Below are positions 50,539-58,449 of a stretch of DNA of 64,000 bases, in pieces; position 1 is the stretch's first letter, and every line of letters starts with the position of its first letter. The position numbers and the translations under genes were made by a program. The notes under the pieces are model-generated. The model did not search any database and was not told the origin of the DNA. It saw only the letters and a list, made by a program, of their open reading frames with translations. The stretch is taken from positions 5,219,501-5,283,500 of the forward strand of contig NZ_CP024985.1 of NCBI RefSeq assembly GCF_002803845.1, read 5' to 3'. Source of the stretch: Streptomyces lavendulae subsp. lavendulae (lineage in GTDB: Bacteria; Actinomycetota; Actinomycetes; Streptomycetales; Streptomycetaceae).

Positions 50539-51137
50539 TGGGCGGCGTGTTCGAGACCCGCGCGGGCGGCGGCGCGACCGTGGCCCTGGACGGGATCGAG
50601 ATCTCGATCCTGCGCTCCCTGGCCGTGCAGCTGCTGGAACTGATCGGCCCCGGCGAGCCGGAGCCCGAGGCGGACGCCGACCCGCTGGCCGTGCTCTTCG
50701 CCTCCGACGGCCCCACCGAGCCCCCCTCCGACCCGGCGCTGGCCCGGCTCTTCCCCGACGCCTACGGGGGCCCCGGCGCGGGCCCCGAGGCGGACCCGGA
50801 GGAGCTGCGGGCGCGTTCGGCGGAGTTCCGCCGCTTCACCGAGAACGACCTGCGCACCCGCAAGCGGGAGGACGCGCTGGCCGTCGTGCGCAGCCTCGAC
50901 GGGCTCGCCCCGGACGGCGAGGGGGCGGCGCTGCTGGAGCTGACCGGCGAGCTGCCGCTGCGCTGGCTCGGGGCCCTCAACGACCTGCGGCTCACCATCG
51001 CGGCGCGCCTGGACATCACCGAGGACGACGAGAGCGCGGCGCTCTTCCGCCTTCCGGACGACGATCCGCGCAAGCCGATGGTGATGGCGTACCTCTGGCT
51101 CGGCGGTCTGCAGGAAACGCTCATCGAGACCCTTTAG
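50538..51137 (+). CDS. DUF2017 protein coupled to ClpS
   Basis: 199 residues. VALDGIEISILRSLAVQLLE, RSAEFRRFTENDLRTRKRED and PLRWLGALNDLRLTIAARLD match the actinobacterial DUF2017 family, regularly found next to clpS. No catalytic motif. Acidic, soluble, helical. Likely involved in ClpS-dependent proteolysis, by association only. Confidence 0.88.
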   Translation: MGGVFETRAGGGATVALDGIEISILRSLAVQLLELIGPGEPEPEADADPLAVLFASDGPTEPPSDPALARLFPDAYGGPGAGPEADPEELRARSAEFRRFTENDLRTRKREDALAVVRSLDGLAPDGEGAALLELTGELPLRWLGALNDLRLTIAARLDITEDDESAALFRLPDDDPRKPMVMAYLWLGGLQETLIETL

Positions 51138-51455
51138 CCGCGCATCGGTCATGTGAGGTTCGCTCAGCGGACGCTCAAATCCGGATAACGATCAGATCAC
51201 CACCATGTGGTGATCTGATCTGCTCCATGCCCTATGTCCGGATTTATTTATGTCGTGCGTCACATTTCGACCCCTCGGTCACCCGTAAGCACGTGATAAA
51301 TCTTCACGACCGCCGACGGGACGCCACCCATGTCCCCCGGCCTGCTTGAACCGGCTGACCGCCGGCGTGCAACTCCATCCGTATCCGGGGGGATCGAGGA
51401 CCCGATCCGCAGCCAGTGAAGGCGCGGGTCGGCGTGGAGAAAGGCGCACCAAGAC
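51138..51455. other. 318-base leader/intergenic region of the permease gene
   Basis: Holds a nested palindrome (51177-51245), an AT-rich patch (GGATTTATTTATGTCG, about 51240-51255) that could contain the permease promoter, and about 200 bases of leader with a GCCGCCGACGGG...CCGCCGGCG pairing potential (about 51311-51375). No gene. Confidence 0.5.
51177..51245. promoter_or_regulatory. Nested palindrome downstream of clpS-DUF2017 genes
   Basis: Inner arms GATCAGATCACCAC (51190-51203) and 51207-51220 are perfect with a CAT loop. Outer arms AAATCCGGA (51177-51185) and TCCGGATTT (51237-51245) are also perfect. No T tract directly follows the inner hairpin, so terminator or operator. Confidence 0.7.
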
Positions 51456-52910
51456 ATGACCTCTGTGCAGGTCGAGCAGGACGACAGGACGCCCGGTGAG
51501 GGCGCGCAGGGCGAGGGCGAGGGGTACCACCGCGCGCTCGGAGCCCGCCAGATCCAGATGATCGCCATCGGCGGGGCCATCGGCACCGGCCTGTTCATGG
51601 GCGCCGGCAAGGCGATCTCCAAGGCGGGCCCGAGCCTCATCCTGGCCTACGCCATCGCGGGCCTGGTCATCTTCTTCATCATGCGGGCGCTGGGCGAGCT
51701 GCTCATGTACCGCCCCGTGTCCGGTTCCTTCTCGGACTACGCCCGCGAGTTCCTGGGCCCGTTCTGGGGGTACGCGACCGGCTGGACGTACTGGCTGTTC
51801 TGGGTGGTCACCGGCATCGTCGAGGTCACCGCGGCGGCCAAGTACATGTCGTACTGGACCCACGACAGCTTCCCGCAGTGGGCCTACGCGCTGATCTTCA
51901 CGGTCATCCTCTACCTGGCCAACCTGATCTCCGTGAAGCTCTTCGGTGAGCTGGAGTTCTGGTTCTCCATGGTCAAGGTCACCGCCATCGTCGGCATGAT
52001 CCTGATCTGCGCCGGCATCCTCACCATCGGCTTCTCCGACGCGGCCGACACCGCCTCCGTCTCCAACCTGTGGAACAACGGCGGCTTCTTCCCCCACGGC
52101 ATCGGCGAGACGCTGATGACCCTGCAGATCGTGATGTTCGCCTTCCTCGCGGTCGAGCTGGTCGGCGTCACCGCCGGCGAGTCCAAGGACCCCGAGAAGA
52201 CCCTGCCCAAGGCCATCAACACCGTGCCGTGGCGCATCGCCGTCTTCTACGTCGGCGCCCTCATCATGATCATGTCGGTCATCCCGTGGTCGAACTTCAA
52301 GGCGGGCGAGAGCCCGTTCGTGCTGGCCTTCGAGAAGATGGGCCTGGGCATCGGCGCCGCGATCGTCAACTTCGTCGTGCTGACCGCCGCGCTGTCCTCC
52401 TGCAACTCGGGCATGTACTCCACCGGCCGCATGCTGCGCGACCTCGCGCTCAACGGCCAGGGCCCGAAGTTCTTCACCAAGCTCACCAAGAGCGGCACCC
52501 CGCTCGTCGGCACCACCTTCTCCGCCGCGCTGATGCTGGTGGGCGTCTGGATCAACTACGTCGCCCCGGGCAAGGCCTTCGACTACGTCGTCTCCTTCGC
52601 CACCATCTCCGGCATGTGGGCCTGGATCATGATCCTGGTCTGCCAGATCCGCTACCGCGCCAGGGCCGACCGCGGCGAGCTGCCCCAGTCCCCCTTCCGC
52701 GCCCCCGGCGCCCCCTGGACCAGCTGGTTCGCCCTGCTCTTCATCGGCATGGTCATCGTGATGATGGGCGTCGACAAGGACTCCCGCGTCTCGCTGTACT
52801 GCGCGCCGCTGTGGGGCCTGATCCTCGGCGTCTCCTACCTCGTCCTCAAGAAGCGCAACCCGAGCGGAGCGGCCTTCAACAAGGTCGAGAAGGCCTCGCA
52901 GTCGGCCTGA
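51456..52910 (+). CDS. Amino-acid permease (APC superfamily, GabP/AnsP-like)
   Basis: 484 residues, about 12 membrane helices. GARQIQMIAIGGAIGTGLFM is the APC substrate motif in helix 1; GELLMYRPVSGSFSDYAREF and KAGESPFVLAFEKMGLGIGA are typical for the AAT family that imports amino acids such as asparagine, lysine, proline, or GABA with protons. The substrate cannot be fixed. The N-terminal 28 residues are acidic and cytosolic. The upstream region carries a long palindrome. Confidence 0.9.
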   Translation: MTSVQVEQDDRTPGEGAQGEGEGYHRALGARQIQMIAIGGAIGTGLFMGAGKAISKAGPSLILAYAIAGLVIFFIMRALGELLMYRPVSGSFSDYAREFLGPFWGYATGWTYWLFWVVTGIVEVTAAAKYMSYWTHDSFPQWAYALIFTVILYLANLISVKLFGELEFWFSMVKVTAIVGMILICAGILTIGFSDAADTASVSNLWNNGGFFPHGIGETLMTLQIVMFAFLAVELVGVTAGESKDPEKTLPKAINTVPWRIAVFYVGALIMIMSVIPWSNFKAGESPFVLAFEKMGLGIGAAIVNFVVLTAALSSCNSGMYSTGRMLRDLALNGQGPKFFTKLTKSGTPLVGTTFSAALMLVGVWINYVAPGKAFDYVVSFATISGMWAWIMILVCQIRYRARADRGELPQSPFRAPGAPWTSWFALLFIGMVIVMMGVDKDSRVSLYCAPLWGLILGVSYLVLKKRNPSGAAFNKVEKASQSA

Positions 52911-52991
52911 GCCCCGCCCCCCCGGACTGTGGGTCCCGGCCGCCTGTCACGGCCGGGAAGCACGCCCCCGGAAGCCTCGTGTCCACCATTC

Positions 52992-53028
52992 GGGCCCTCC
53001 CGTACCGCTCCTCGGTACGGGAGGGCCC
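52992..53028 (+). terminator. Terminator after permease
   Basis: GGGCCCTCCCGTACC (52992-53006) and its perfect complement (53014-53028), 7-base loop, followed by GTCTGCTTATC. Confidence 0.85.
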
Positions 53029-53035
53029 GTCTGCT

Positions 53036-53041
53036 TATCCT
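53036..53041 (+). promoter_or_regulatory. -10 element of mec, leaderless
   Basis: TATCCT, then 7 bases, then ATG 53049. Confidence 0.5.
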
Positions 53042-53048
53042 GTCGCTC

Positions 53049-53471
53049 ATGCTGACCCTCACCCAGGACCTGTACGACCGGATCGTCGAGCACGCCCGCA
53101 AGGACCACCCCGACGAGGCGTGCGGCATCGTGGCCGGCCCGGCGGGCACCGGGCGCCCCGAGCGCTTCGTCCCCATGCTCAACGCGGCCCGCTCGCCCAC
53201 GTTCTACGAGTTCGACTCGAAGGATCTGCTGAAGCTCTACCGCGAACTGGACGACCGCGACGAGGAGCCGGTGATCGTCTACCACTCCCACACCGCGACC
53301 GAGGCCTACCCCTCGCGCACGGACATCACGTACGCGAACGAGCCCGGAGCGCACTACGTCCTGGTCTCCACGGCCGACCAGGACGGCCTCGGGGAGTTCC
53401 AGTTCCGCTCCTACCGCATCGTCGACGGCGTGATCACGGAGGAAGAAGTGCAGGTCGTCGACAGCTACTGA
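53049..53471 (+). CDS. mec: Mec: JAMM-motif peptidase of the CysO cysteine pathway
   Basis: 140 residues. EEPVIVYHSHTATEAYPSRT plus the following D gives the JAMM zinc motif H-x-H-x7-S-x2-D, and DHPDEACGIVAGP supplies the conserved Glu region. In Mycobacterium, Mec releases cysteine from the CysO-cysteine adduct formed by CysM. Here it precedes a Cys leader peptide, cysO and cysM. It has its own promoter and terminator spacing, so it may be transcribed separately. Confidence 0.92.
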   Translation: MLTLTQDLYDRIVEHARKDHPDEACGIVAGPAGTGRPERFVPMLNAARSPTFYEFDSKDLLKLYRELDDRDEEPVIVYHSHTATEAYPSRTDITYANEPGAHYVLVSTADQDGLGEFQFRSYRIVDGVITEEEVQVVDSY

Positions 53472-53536
53472 CCAGTATGTGAGCGGATGTGGTCCACGAT
53501 GCGGGATCACACTCCAAACGGGGGACCGGGAATCGT

Positions 53537-53542
53537 TAACAT
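53537..53542 (+). promoter_or_regulatory. -10 element of Cys leader peptide, leaderless
   Basis: TAACAT, then 6 bases, then ATG 53549, so the leader peptide codon should be the first bases of the mRNA. Confidence 0.55.
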
Positions 53543-53548
53543 GACCGC

Positions 53549-53656
53549 ATGGTTTCCCACGACGTGAGCATCGAGACGCCCGGCAGGCTGCTGCTCGTGG
53601 CGCGGCTGCACGTCGACCTGTGCCGCCTCGCCAGCGCCATCTGTCCCGCCGCCTGA
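53549..53656 (+). CDS. Cys-type leader peptide upstream of cysO-cysM
   Basis: 35 residues, ending LHVDLCRLASAICPAA. The R/L-HVDL-x-R-x-SAICPA pattern is the conserved end of actinobacterial small leader peptides found before sulfur and cysteine genes; the Cys codons near the stop can stall ribosomes when cysteine is short. A hairpin (53663-53682) follows 6 bases after the stop. This fits translation-dependent attenuation of the cysO operon. It starts leaderless. Confidence 0.75.
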   Translation: MVSHDVSIETPGRLLLVARLHVDLCRLASAICPAA

Positions 53657-53662
53657 GCACCC

Positions 53663-53682
53663 CGGCCCCGCGCGCGGGGCCG
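53663..53682 (+). promoter_or_regulatory. Attenuator-like hairpin after leader peptide
   Basis: CGGCCCCGCGCGCGGGGCCG is a 20-base perfect palindrome between the leader stop and cysO. A second GC block (GAGCCGCGCGC) downstream could compete for pairing. No T tract. Confidence 0.5.
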
Positions 53683-53741
53683 CAAGAGCCGCGCGCCCGC
53701 ACTTCCCTTATCTCGCCCTCCCGACACTGGAGCCCGCTGCC

Positions 53742-54020
53742 ATGGCCATCGAGGTCCGCATCCCCACCATCCTCCGCACCTACACCGACGGCGAGAAGGC
53801 CGTGAACGGTGAGGGCGCGACCCTCGGCGACCTCCTCGCCGACCTGGAGACCCGCCACAAGGGCATCGAGGAGCGCATCGTCGACGGCGGTCAGCTGCGC
53901 CGCTTCGTGAACGTCTACCTCAACGACGAGGACGTCCGCTTCCTCGACGGCATCTCCACCGCCCTCAAGGACGGCGACAGCGTCACCATCCTCCCGGCCG
54001 TGGCCGGCGGCTCGAAGTAA
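53742..54020 (+). CDS. cysO: CysO, ubiquitin-like sulfur carrier protein
   Basis: 92 residues, GGAG upstream of the ATG. EVRIPTILRTYTDGEKAVNG and LKDGDSVTILPAVAGG have the ThiS/MoaD ubiquitin-like fold and GG tail. The protein carries sulfur as a C-terminal thiocarboxylate for CysM. The chain here ends GGSK, two residues beyond the GG, so it must be trimmed before activation, probably by Mec. Overlaps cysM by one base pattern TAATG. Confidence 0.93.
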   Translation: MAIEVRIPTILRTYTDGEKAVNGEGATLGDLLADLETRHKGIEERIVDGGQLRRFVNVYLNDEDVRFLDGISTALKDGDSVTILPAVAGGSK

Positions 54021-54970
54021 TGCGCTACGACTCCCCGCTCGCGGCGGTCGGCAACACCCCGCTGGTCCGGCTGCCGCGACTGTCGCCCTCGGCGGACGTC
54101 CGCATCTGGGCCAAGCTGGAGGACCGCAACCCGACCGGCTCGATCAAGGACCGCCCCGCGCTCCACATGGTCGAGCAGGCGGAGAAGGACGGCCGCCTCT
54201 TCCCCGGCTGCACCATCCTGGAACCCACCTCCGGCAACACGGGCATCTCGCTCGCCATGGCCGCGAAGCTCAAGGGCTACCGGATCGTGTGCGTGATGCC
54301 GGAGAACACCTCGCAGGAGCGCCGGGACCTTCTCGCGATGTGGGGAGCCGAGATCATCTCGTCGCCGGCGGCGGGCGGTTCCAACACCGCCGTGCGGGTG
54401 GCCAAGGAACTGGCGGCCGAGCACCCCGACTGGGTGATGCTCTACCAGTACGGCAACCCGGACAACGCGGGCGCCCACTACGCGAGCACCGGCCCCGAGA
54501 TCCTGACGGACCTCCCGTCCATCACCCACTTCGTGGCGGGCCTCGGTACGACCGGCACCCTGATGGGCGTCGGCCGCTACCTGCGCGAGCACGTCCCGGG
54601 CGTGAAGATCGTCGCCGCCGAGCCCCGCTACGACGACCTCGTCTACGGCCTGCGCAACCTCGACGAGGGCTTCGTCCCGGAGCTCTACGACGCCTCGGTC
54701 CTGACGACCCGCTACTCGGTCGGCTCCGCGGACGCGGTCACCCGCACCCGCGACCTGCTCCGCGAGGAGGGCATCTTCGCGGGCGTCTCCACGGGTGCGG
54801 CGCTGCACGCGGCGATCGGCGTGGGCCGCAAGGCGGTCGCGGCGGGGGAGACGGCGGACATCGTCTTCGTCGTGGCCGACGGCGGCTGGAAGTACCTGTC
54901 GACGGGCGTCTACACGGCGGCCACGACGGAAGAGGCCATCGAGGTCCTCCAAGGCCAGCTCTGGGCGTAG
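54020..54970 (+). CDS. cysM: CysM, O-phosphoserine-type cysteine synthase
   Basis: 316 residues, PLP enzyme. VGNTPLVRLPRL, PTGSIKDRPA with Lys43 as the PLP Schiff base, EPTSGNTGISLAMAAKLKGY and GLGTTGTLMGVGRYL are fold type II cysteine-synthase motifs. Together with CysO-thiocarboxylate it forms CysO-cysteine; Mec then frees cysteine. Translationally coupled to cysO (TAATG). Confidence 0.95.
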   Translation: MRYDSPLAAVGNTPLVRLPRLSPSADVRIWAKLEDRNPTGSIKDRPALHMVEQAEKDGRLFPGCTILEPTSGNTGISLAMAAKLKGYRIVCVMPENTSQERRDLLAMWGAEIISSPAAGGSNTAVRVAKELAAEHPDWVMLYQYGNPDNAGAHYASTGPEILTDLPSITHFVAGLGTTGTLMGVGRYLREHVPGVKIVAAEPRYDDLVYGLRNLDEGFVPELYDASVLTTRYSVGSADAVTRTRDLLREEGIFAGVSTGAALHAAIGVGRKAVAAGETADIVFVVADGGWKYLSTGVYTAATTEEAIEVLQGQLWA

Positions 54971-55127
54971 CCCTCTCGGCCCGCGCCGCGCGAGGCCGGA
55001 ATTTCGCCGCGCGAGATCCAGCCCGCGCGGCGTTCGAGCGCGACGGGGTCCGGGGCGTGCCCCGGGGAACGGGCGAAGGGCGGGCAGGGGAGCCGGCTGC
55101 ACGCAGCGGCACGCACCGCTGCGGCCG

Positions 55128-55469
55128 TCACCCCGCGAGGTGCTCCGCCAGGATCGCCGCGTGGCCGGCCTCCGGGTCCTTGACGGCGGTCAGCAGCGTC
55201 AGTGGCCCCGCCAGGCTCCGCAGCCGCTCCAGCTCCGCCACCGCCTCCGGCTCCGCCAGCTCCGCCTCGTAGCGCCGCCGGAACTCCCCGGCGGAACCGC
55301 CCCCGTGGAACCACTTGCGCAGCTCCGCCGACGGCGTGACCGCCCGGGGCCACTCGTCCACCGCGGCCGCCGCCTTCGACAGCCCCCGCGGCCACAACCG
55401 GTCCACCAGCACCCGCACCCCGTCCGCCCCCGGCTCGGGGGGATCGTAGACGCGCCGCAGCCGGATCAC
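55128..55469 (-). CDS. DUF488 family protein
   Basis: 113 residues from GTG 55469. RLRRVYDPPEPGADGVRVLV, DRLWPRGLSKAAAAVDEWPR and FRRRYEAEL are the DUF488 signature; family function is unknown, with suggestions of roles in stress response. It overlaps the PemK-like gene by GTGA, so the two are co-translated. Confidence 0.9.
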   Translation of the reverse strand: MIRLRRVYDPPEPGADGVRVLVDRLWPRGLSKAAAAVDEWPRAVTPSAELRKWFHGGGSAGEFRRRYEAELAEPEAVAELERLRSLAGPLTLLTAVKDPEAGHAAILAEHLAG

Positions 55470-55885
55470 CCCGCCCCGCCGCCCAGCCCCTTCGCCTCGT
55501 CCCACACCACCGGGTCCACCGTCCCCGTCCGCGTCCCGAACTCCCACAGCGACACCTCCTCCGGCCGGTCCGCCTCCAGGAAGGAGACGCGCCCCTGCGA
55601 GCCCACCACCCCGGGCGGCAGCGGGATCACCCCGGGGCGCCGGTCGTCGTACTTCCCGGTGATCCACGCGACCCGCGCCCGCTCCCCGTGCCGGGGCACG
55701 GACAGCACCAGGCACGGCCGCCCGTCGGCCAGACACCACAGCTCACCGGCCCGTACGGAGGGCGGCGGCCCCGGCCCGTGGGGGGCGCCCGGGGCCCGGC
55801 GGACCGACCGCGCCCGCCGTGGGATCAGCACCACCACCGCCACGGCGACCGCCGCGAGCACGGCGGGCCACCAGGACGTGTCCAT
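55466..55885 (-). CDS. Membrane-anchored protein with PemK/MazF-like barrel
   Basis: 139 residues. MDTSWWPAVLAAVAVAVVVL is an N-terminal membrane helix with IPRRAR after it; the rest (VRAGELWCLADGRPCLVLSV, GVIPLPPGVVG, TGTVDPVVWDEAK) resembles the beta-barrel of PemK/MazF toxins but in a membrane-tethered, toxin-unlike setting. No antitoxin gene is adjacent; the partner is DUF488. TACGGT 6 bases before ATG 55885 predicts a leaderless mRNA. Confidence 0.65.
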   Translation of the reverse strand: MDTSWWPAVLAAVAVAVVVLIPRRARSVRRAPGAPHGPGPPPSVRAGELWCLADGRPCLVLSVPRHGERARVAWITGKYDDRRPGVIPLPPGVVGSQGRVSFLEADRPEEVSLWEFGTRTGTVDPVVWDEAKGLGGGAG

Positions 55886-55891
55886 ATTCCG

Positions 55892-55897
55892 ACCGTA
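55892..55897 (-). promoter_or_regulatory. -10 element of PemK-like gene, leaderless
   Basis: TACGGT on the minus strand, 6 bases before ATG 55885. Confidence 0.45.
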
Positions 55898-56080
55898 GTC
55901 GCGCCCGGGGGCCCCGGCGCGGCAACGCCCGTCCGCCCTGTCGCTCCCCTGGGTGACAGCGCAGGTGATTCCCCCCACAACGGCCTGCCGCGGAGGAGCG
56001 ACCGGAGGTTTCGCGCCTTACGCTCGACCCACGCACGGCCCGCATTCCGTCCACGGACCGTCCACGGAGGTTCACGCTCC

Positions 56081-56833
56081 ATGAAGCTCACCGTCGTCGG
56101 CTGTTCGGGGTCCTTCCCGTCCGCGGATTCGGCATGTTCGAGCTATCTCGTCGAGGCCGACGGCTTCCGGCTGCTCCTCGACATGGGCAACGGCTCCCTC
56201 GGCGCGCTCCAGCGCCACTGCGGTCTTTACGACCTCGACGCGATCTTCCTGAGTCACCTGCACGCCGATCACTGCATCGACATGTGCGCGTACTTCGTCG
56301 CCCGCTACTACCGGCACGAGGGCGGCCGCTGCGGAGCCCTCCCCGTCTACGGCCCCGAGGGCACCGAGCAGCGGCTGACCACGGCCTACGAGGACGTCCC
56401 CGACGAGCGCTCCATGAGCGAGGTCTTCGACTTCCGCACCCTGAAGCCCGGCGGCTTCGAGATCGGCCCGTTCACGGTCCGCACCGAGCGGGTCAGACAC
56501 CCGGTGGAGTCGTACGGCATCCGCGTGGAGCACGGCGGCCGTTCGCTGGTGTACTCCGGGGACACGGGTGCCTGCCCGGAGCTGGCGGCGCTGGCCGAGG
56601 GTGCCGATCTCTTCCTGTGCGAGGCCTCCTTCACGCACGGCAAGGAGGACGTCCCCGACCTGCACCTCAACGGGCGCGAGGCCGGCGAGTACGCGCACGG
56701 CGGCCGCGTGGGGCGGCTCGTGCTGACGCACATCCCGCCGTGGACGGACGCCGACCGCAACCTCGCCGACGCGCGGGCGGTCTACGACGGCCGCGTGGAC
56801 CTCGCACGGCCGGGCGCCGTCTACGAGGTCTGA
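56081..56833 (+). CDS. Metallo-beta-lactamase-fold hydrolase (RNase Z-like)
   Basis: 250 residues, GGAGG upstream. LTVVGCSGSFPSADSACSSY, FLSHLHADHCIDMCAYFVAR (zinc motif H-x-H-x-D-H), SYGIRVEHGGRSLVYSGDTG and LVLTHIPPWTD are conserved in the small MBL-fold hydrolases near cysM in actinobacteria. The gene lacks the RNase Z exosite. It may hydrolyse a phosphodiester or thioester. A perfect 18-bp hairpin ends it. Confidence 0.9.
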   Translation: MKLTVVGCSGSFPSADSACSSYLVEADGFRLLLDMGNGSLGALQRHCGLYDLDAIFLSHLHADHCIDMCAYFVARYYRHEGGRCGALPVYGPEGTEQRLTTAYEDVPDERSMSEVFDFRTLKPGGFEIGPFTVRTERVRHPVESYGIRVEHGGRSLVYSGDTGACPELAALAEGADLFLCEASFTHGKEDVPDLHLNGREAGEYAHGGRVGRLVLTHIPPWTDADRNLADARAVYDGRVDLARPGAVYEV

Positions 56834-56845
56834 CCGCCTCCCGCT

Positions 56846-56897
56846 CGACGCGAAAGCCCCCGCCCTCCCTTCCGGGAGAGCGGGGGCTTTCGCGTCG
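56846..56897. terminator. 18-bp bidirectional terminator
   Basis: CGACGCGAAAGCCCCCGC (56846-56863) with the perfect complement at 56880-56897; separates the convergent hydrolase and nagE2 genes. Confidence 0.9.
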
Positions 56898-56912
56898 CGG
56901 GGCGCGTGCGGC

Positions 56913-58160
56913 CTACTTGGCCTCGGCCTTCAGCAGCTCGGCGAGCTCCTCGTCGGACTCGCGGCCCGGCGTCGGGAGGTTCCACTTGGTGATCGCGAAG
57001 CGGAAGACCACGTAGTAGACCGCTCCGAAGGCCAGGCCGATCGGAATGATCATCCACGGGTTGGTGGCGAGCTTCCAGTTCAGCAGGTAGTCGATCAGAC
57101 CGGCCGAGAAGCCGAAGCCGTCGTGGACGCCCAGGCCCCAGGTGACGGCCATGGAGATACCGGTCAGGACGGCGTGGACCGCGTACAGCAGCGGCGCGAG
57201 GAAGAGGAAGGTGAACTCGATCGGCTCGGTGACGCCGGTGACGAAGGAGGTCAGGGCCAGCGAGATCATCATGCCCATCACGACCTTGCGGCGCTCCGGG
57301 CGGGCGCAGTGCGCGATGGCGATGGCGGCGGCCGGCAGGCCGAACATCATGATCGGGAAGAAGCCGGACATGAACTGGCCGGCGGTCGGGTCACCCGCGA
57401 AGAAGCGCGGGATCTCACCGGTGACGATGCTGCCGTCGGCCTTGGTGAAGGAGCCGACCTGCTGCTGGAAGAAGGTGTTGAGGAACTGGTGCATGCCGAC
57501 CGGGATCAGACCGCGGTTGAACACGCCGTAGATGCCGGCGCCGACCGAACCGAGGCCGATCAGCCACTCGCTGAAGCTGCCGAGCGCGTCACCGATCGGG
57601 CCCCAGGCCAGGCCGAAGAAGACGCCGAAGAGGGTGCCGACGAAGGCCATGATGATCGGGACCAGGCGGCGGCCGTTGAAGAAGCCGAGCCAGTCGACCA
57701 GGCGGGTCTTGTGGTAGCGCTGCCAGATCATCGCGCTGACGAGACCGATGATGATGCCGCCGAGCACGCCCGGGTCCTGCGGCTTGCCCTTGGGCAGCAG
57801 CGCGGTGACGCTTCCGTCCATGGGGAACGCGGTCAGCACGTTCTTGTAGACGAGGAAGCCGACGAGGGCGGCGAGGGCGGTGGAGCCGTCGGCCTTCTTG
57901 GCGTAGCCGATCGCCACACCGACGCAGAACAGCAGCGCCAGGTTGGAGAAGACGGCGTCACCGGCGGAGGCGAACACCGTGGCGACCTTGCCCCAGTGGA
58001 GGCCGTCCTTGCCGAACACGTCGTCCTGGCCGAGGCGCAGCAGGATCGCCGCCGCCGGCAGGACGGCGACGGGCAGCTGCAGGGCCTTGCCGACCTTCTG
58101 CATGCCCTGCAGCAGCGCGGCACCCGGCTTCTTGACGGGTGCGGCGGTAGCCGTAGTCAT
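56913..58160 (-). CDS. nagE2: GlcNAc PTS permease, EIIC component (NagE2)
   Basis: 415 residues from ATG 58160 (GGAGGAAG upstream). LPVAVLPAAAILLRLGQDDV, FPIMMFGLPAAAIAIAHCAR and TGVTEPIEFTFLFLAPLLYA are hallmarks of glucose/GlcNAc-type EIIC. It imports N-acetylglucosamine with phosphorylation. In S. coelicolor the nagE2 product is the GlcNAc transporter whose substrate triggers DasR-controlled development. Two DasR-type sites lie upstream. It has no fused EIIB; NagF provides it. Confidence 0.93.
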   Translation of the reverse strand: MTTATAAPVKKPGAALLQGMQKVGKALQLPVAVLPAAAILLRLGQDDVFGKDGLHWGKVATVFASAGDAVFSNLALLFCVGVAIGYAKKADGSTALAALVGFLVYKNVLTAFPMDGSVTALLPKGKPQDPGVLGGIIIGLVSAMIWQRYHKTRLVDWLGFFNGRRLVPIIMAFVGTLFGVFFGLAWGPIGDALGSFSEWLIGLGSVGAGIYGVFNRGLIPVGMHQFLNTFFQQQVGSFTKADGSIVTGEIPRFFAGDPTAGQFMSGFFPIMMFGLPAAAIAIAHCARPERRKVVMGMMISLALTSFVTGVTEPIEFTFLFLAPLLYAVHAVLTGISMAVTWGLGVHDGFGFSAGLIDYLLNWKLATNPWMIIPIGLAFGAVYYVVFRFAITKWNLPTPGRESDEELAELLKAEAK

Positions 58161-58255
58161 CAACTTCCTCCATTGGGCAAGGCGTCGCCGGCGGACAATG
58201 AAGAACGGGGGACGGCGACGTCTCAGAGAGAGTGACCACGGCTGCTCGGCAGGCG

Positions 58256-58271
58256 CATGGTCTACACCATT
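58256..58271. promoter_or_regulatory. DasR-responsive element (dre), nagE2 site 1
   Basis: CATGGTCTACACCATT, close to ACTGGTCTAGACCAGT. It is one base from a second site. Confidence 0.7.
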
Positions 58272-58272
58272 C

Positions 58273-58288
58273 GGTGGTGTAGACCAGT
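58273..58288. promoter_or_regulatory. DasR-responsive element (dre), nagE2 site 2
   Basis: GGTGGTGTAGACCAGT; the second half is a perfect dre half site. The pair is centred about 17 bases apart. Confidence 0.75.
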
Positions 58289-58449
58289 TGTAGCACGGTG
58301 GGGGTTAGATAAGGAACCTTCGATTTCCTGTGCTCTCGACCACGTGACGAAGGTCCCCCGGATCGAAGGATCCGGAGGACCTGGAGGCCTGGTGCGCAAG
58401 GCCCGGGCGCAAGGCCCGGACGCCGCCGCCCGCGCCCGGCGCGGGCGCC

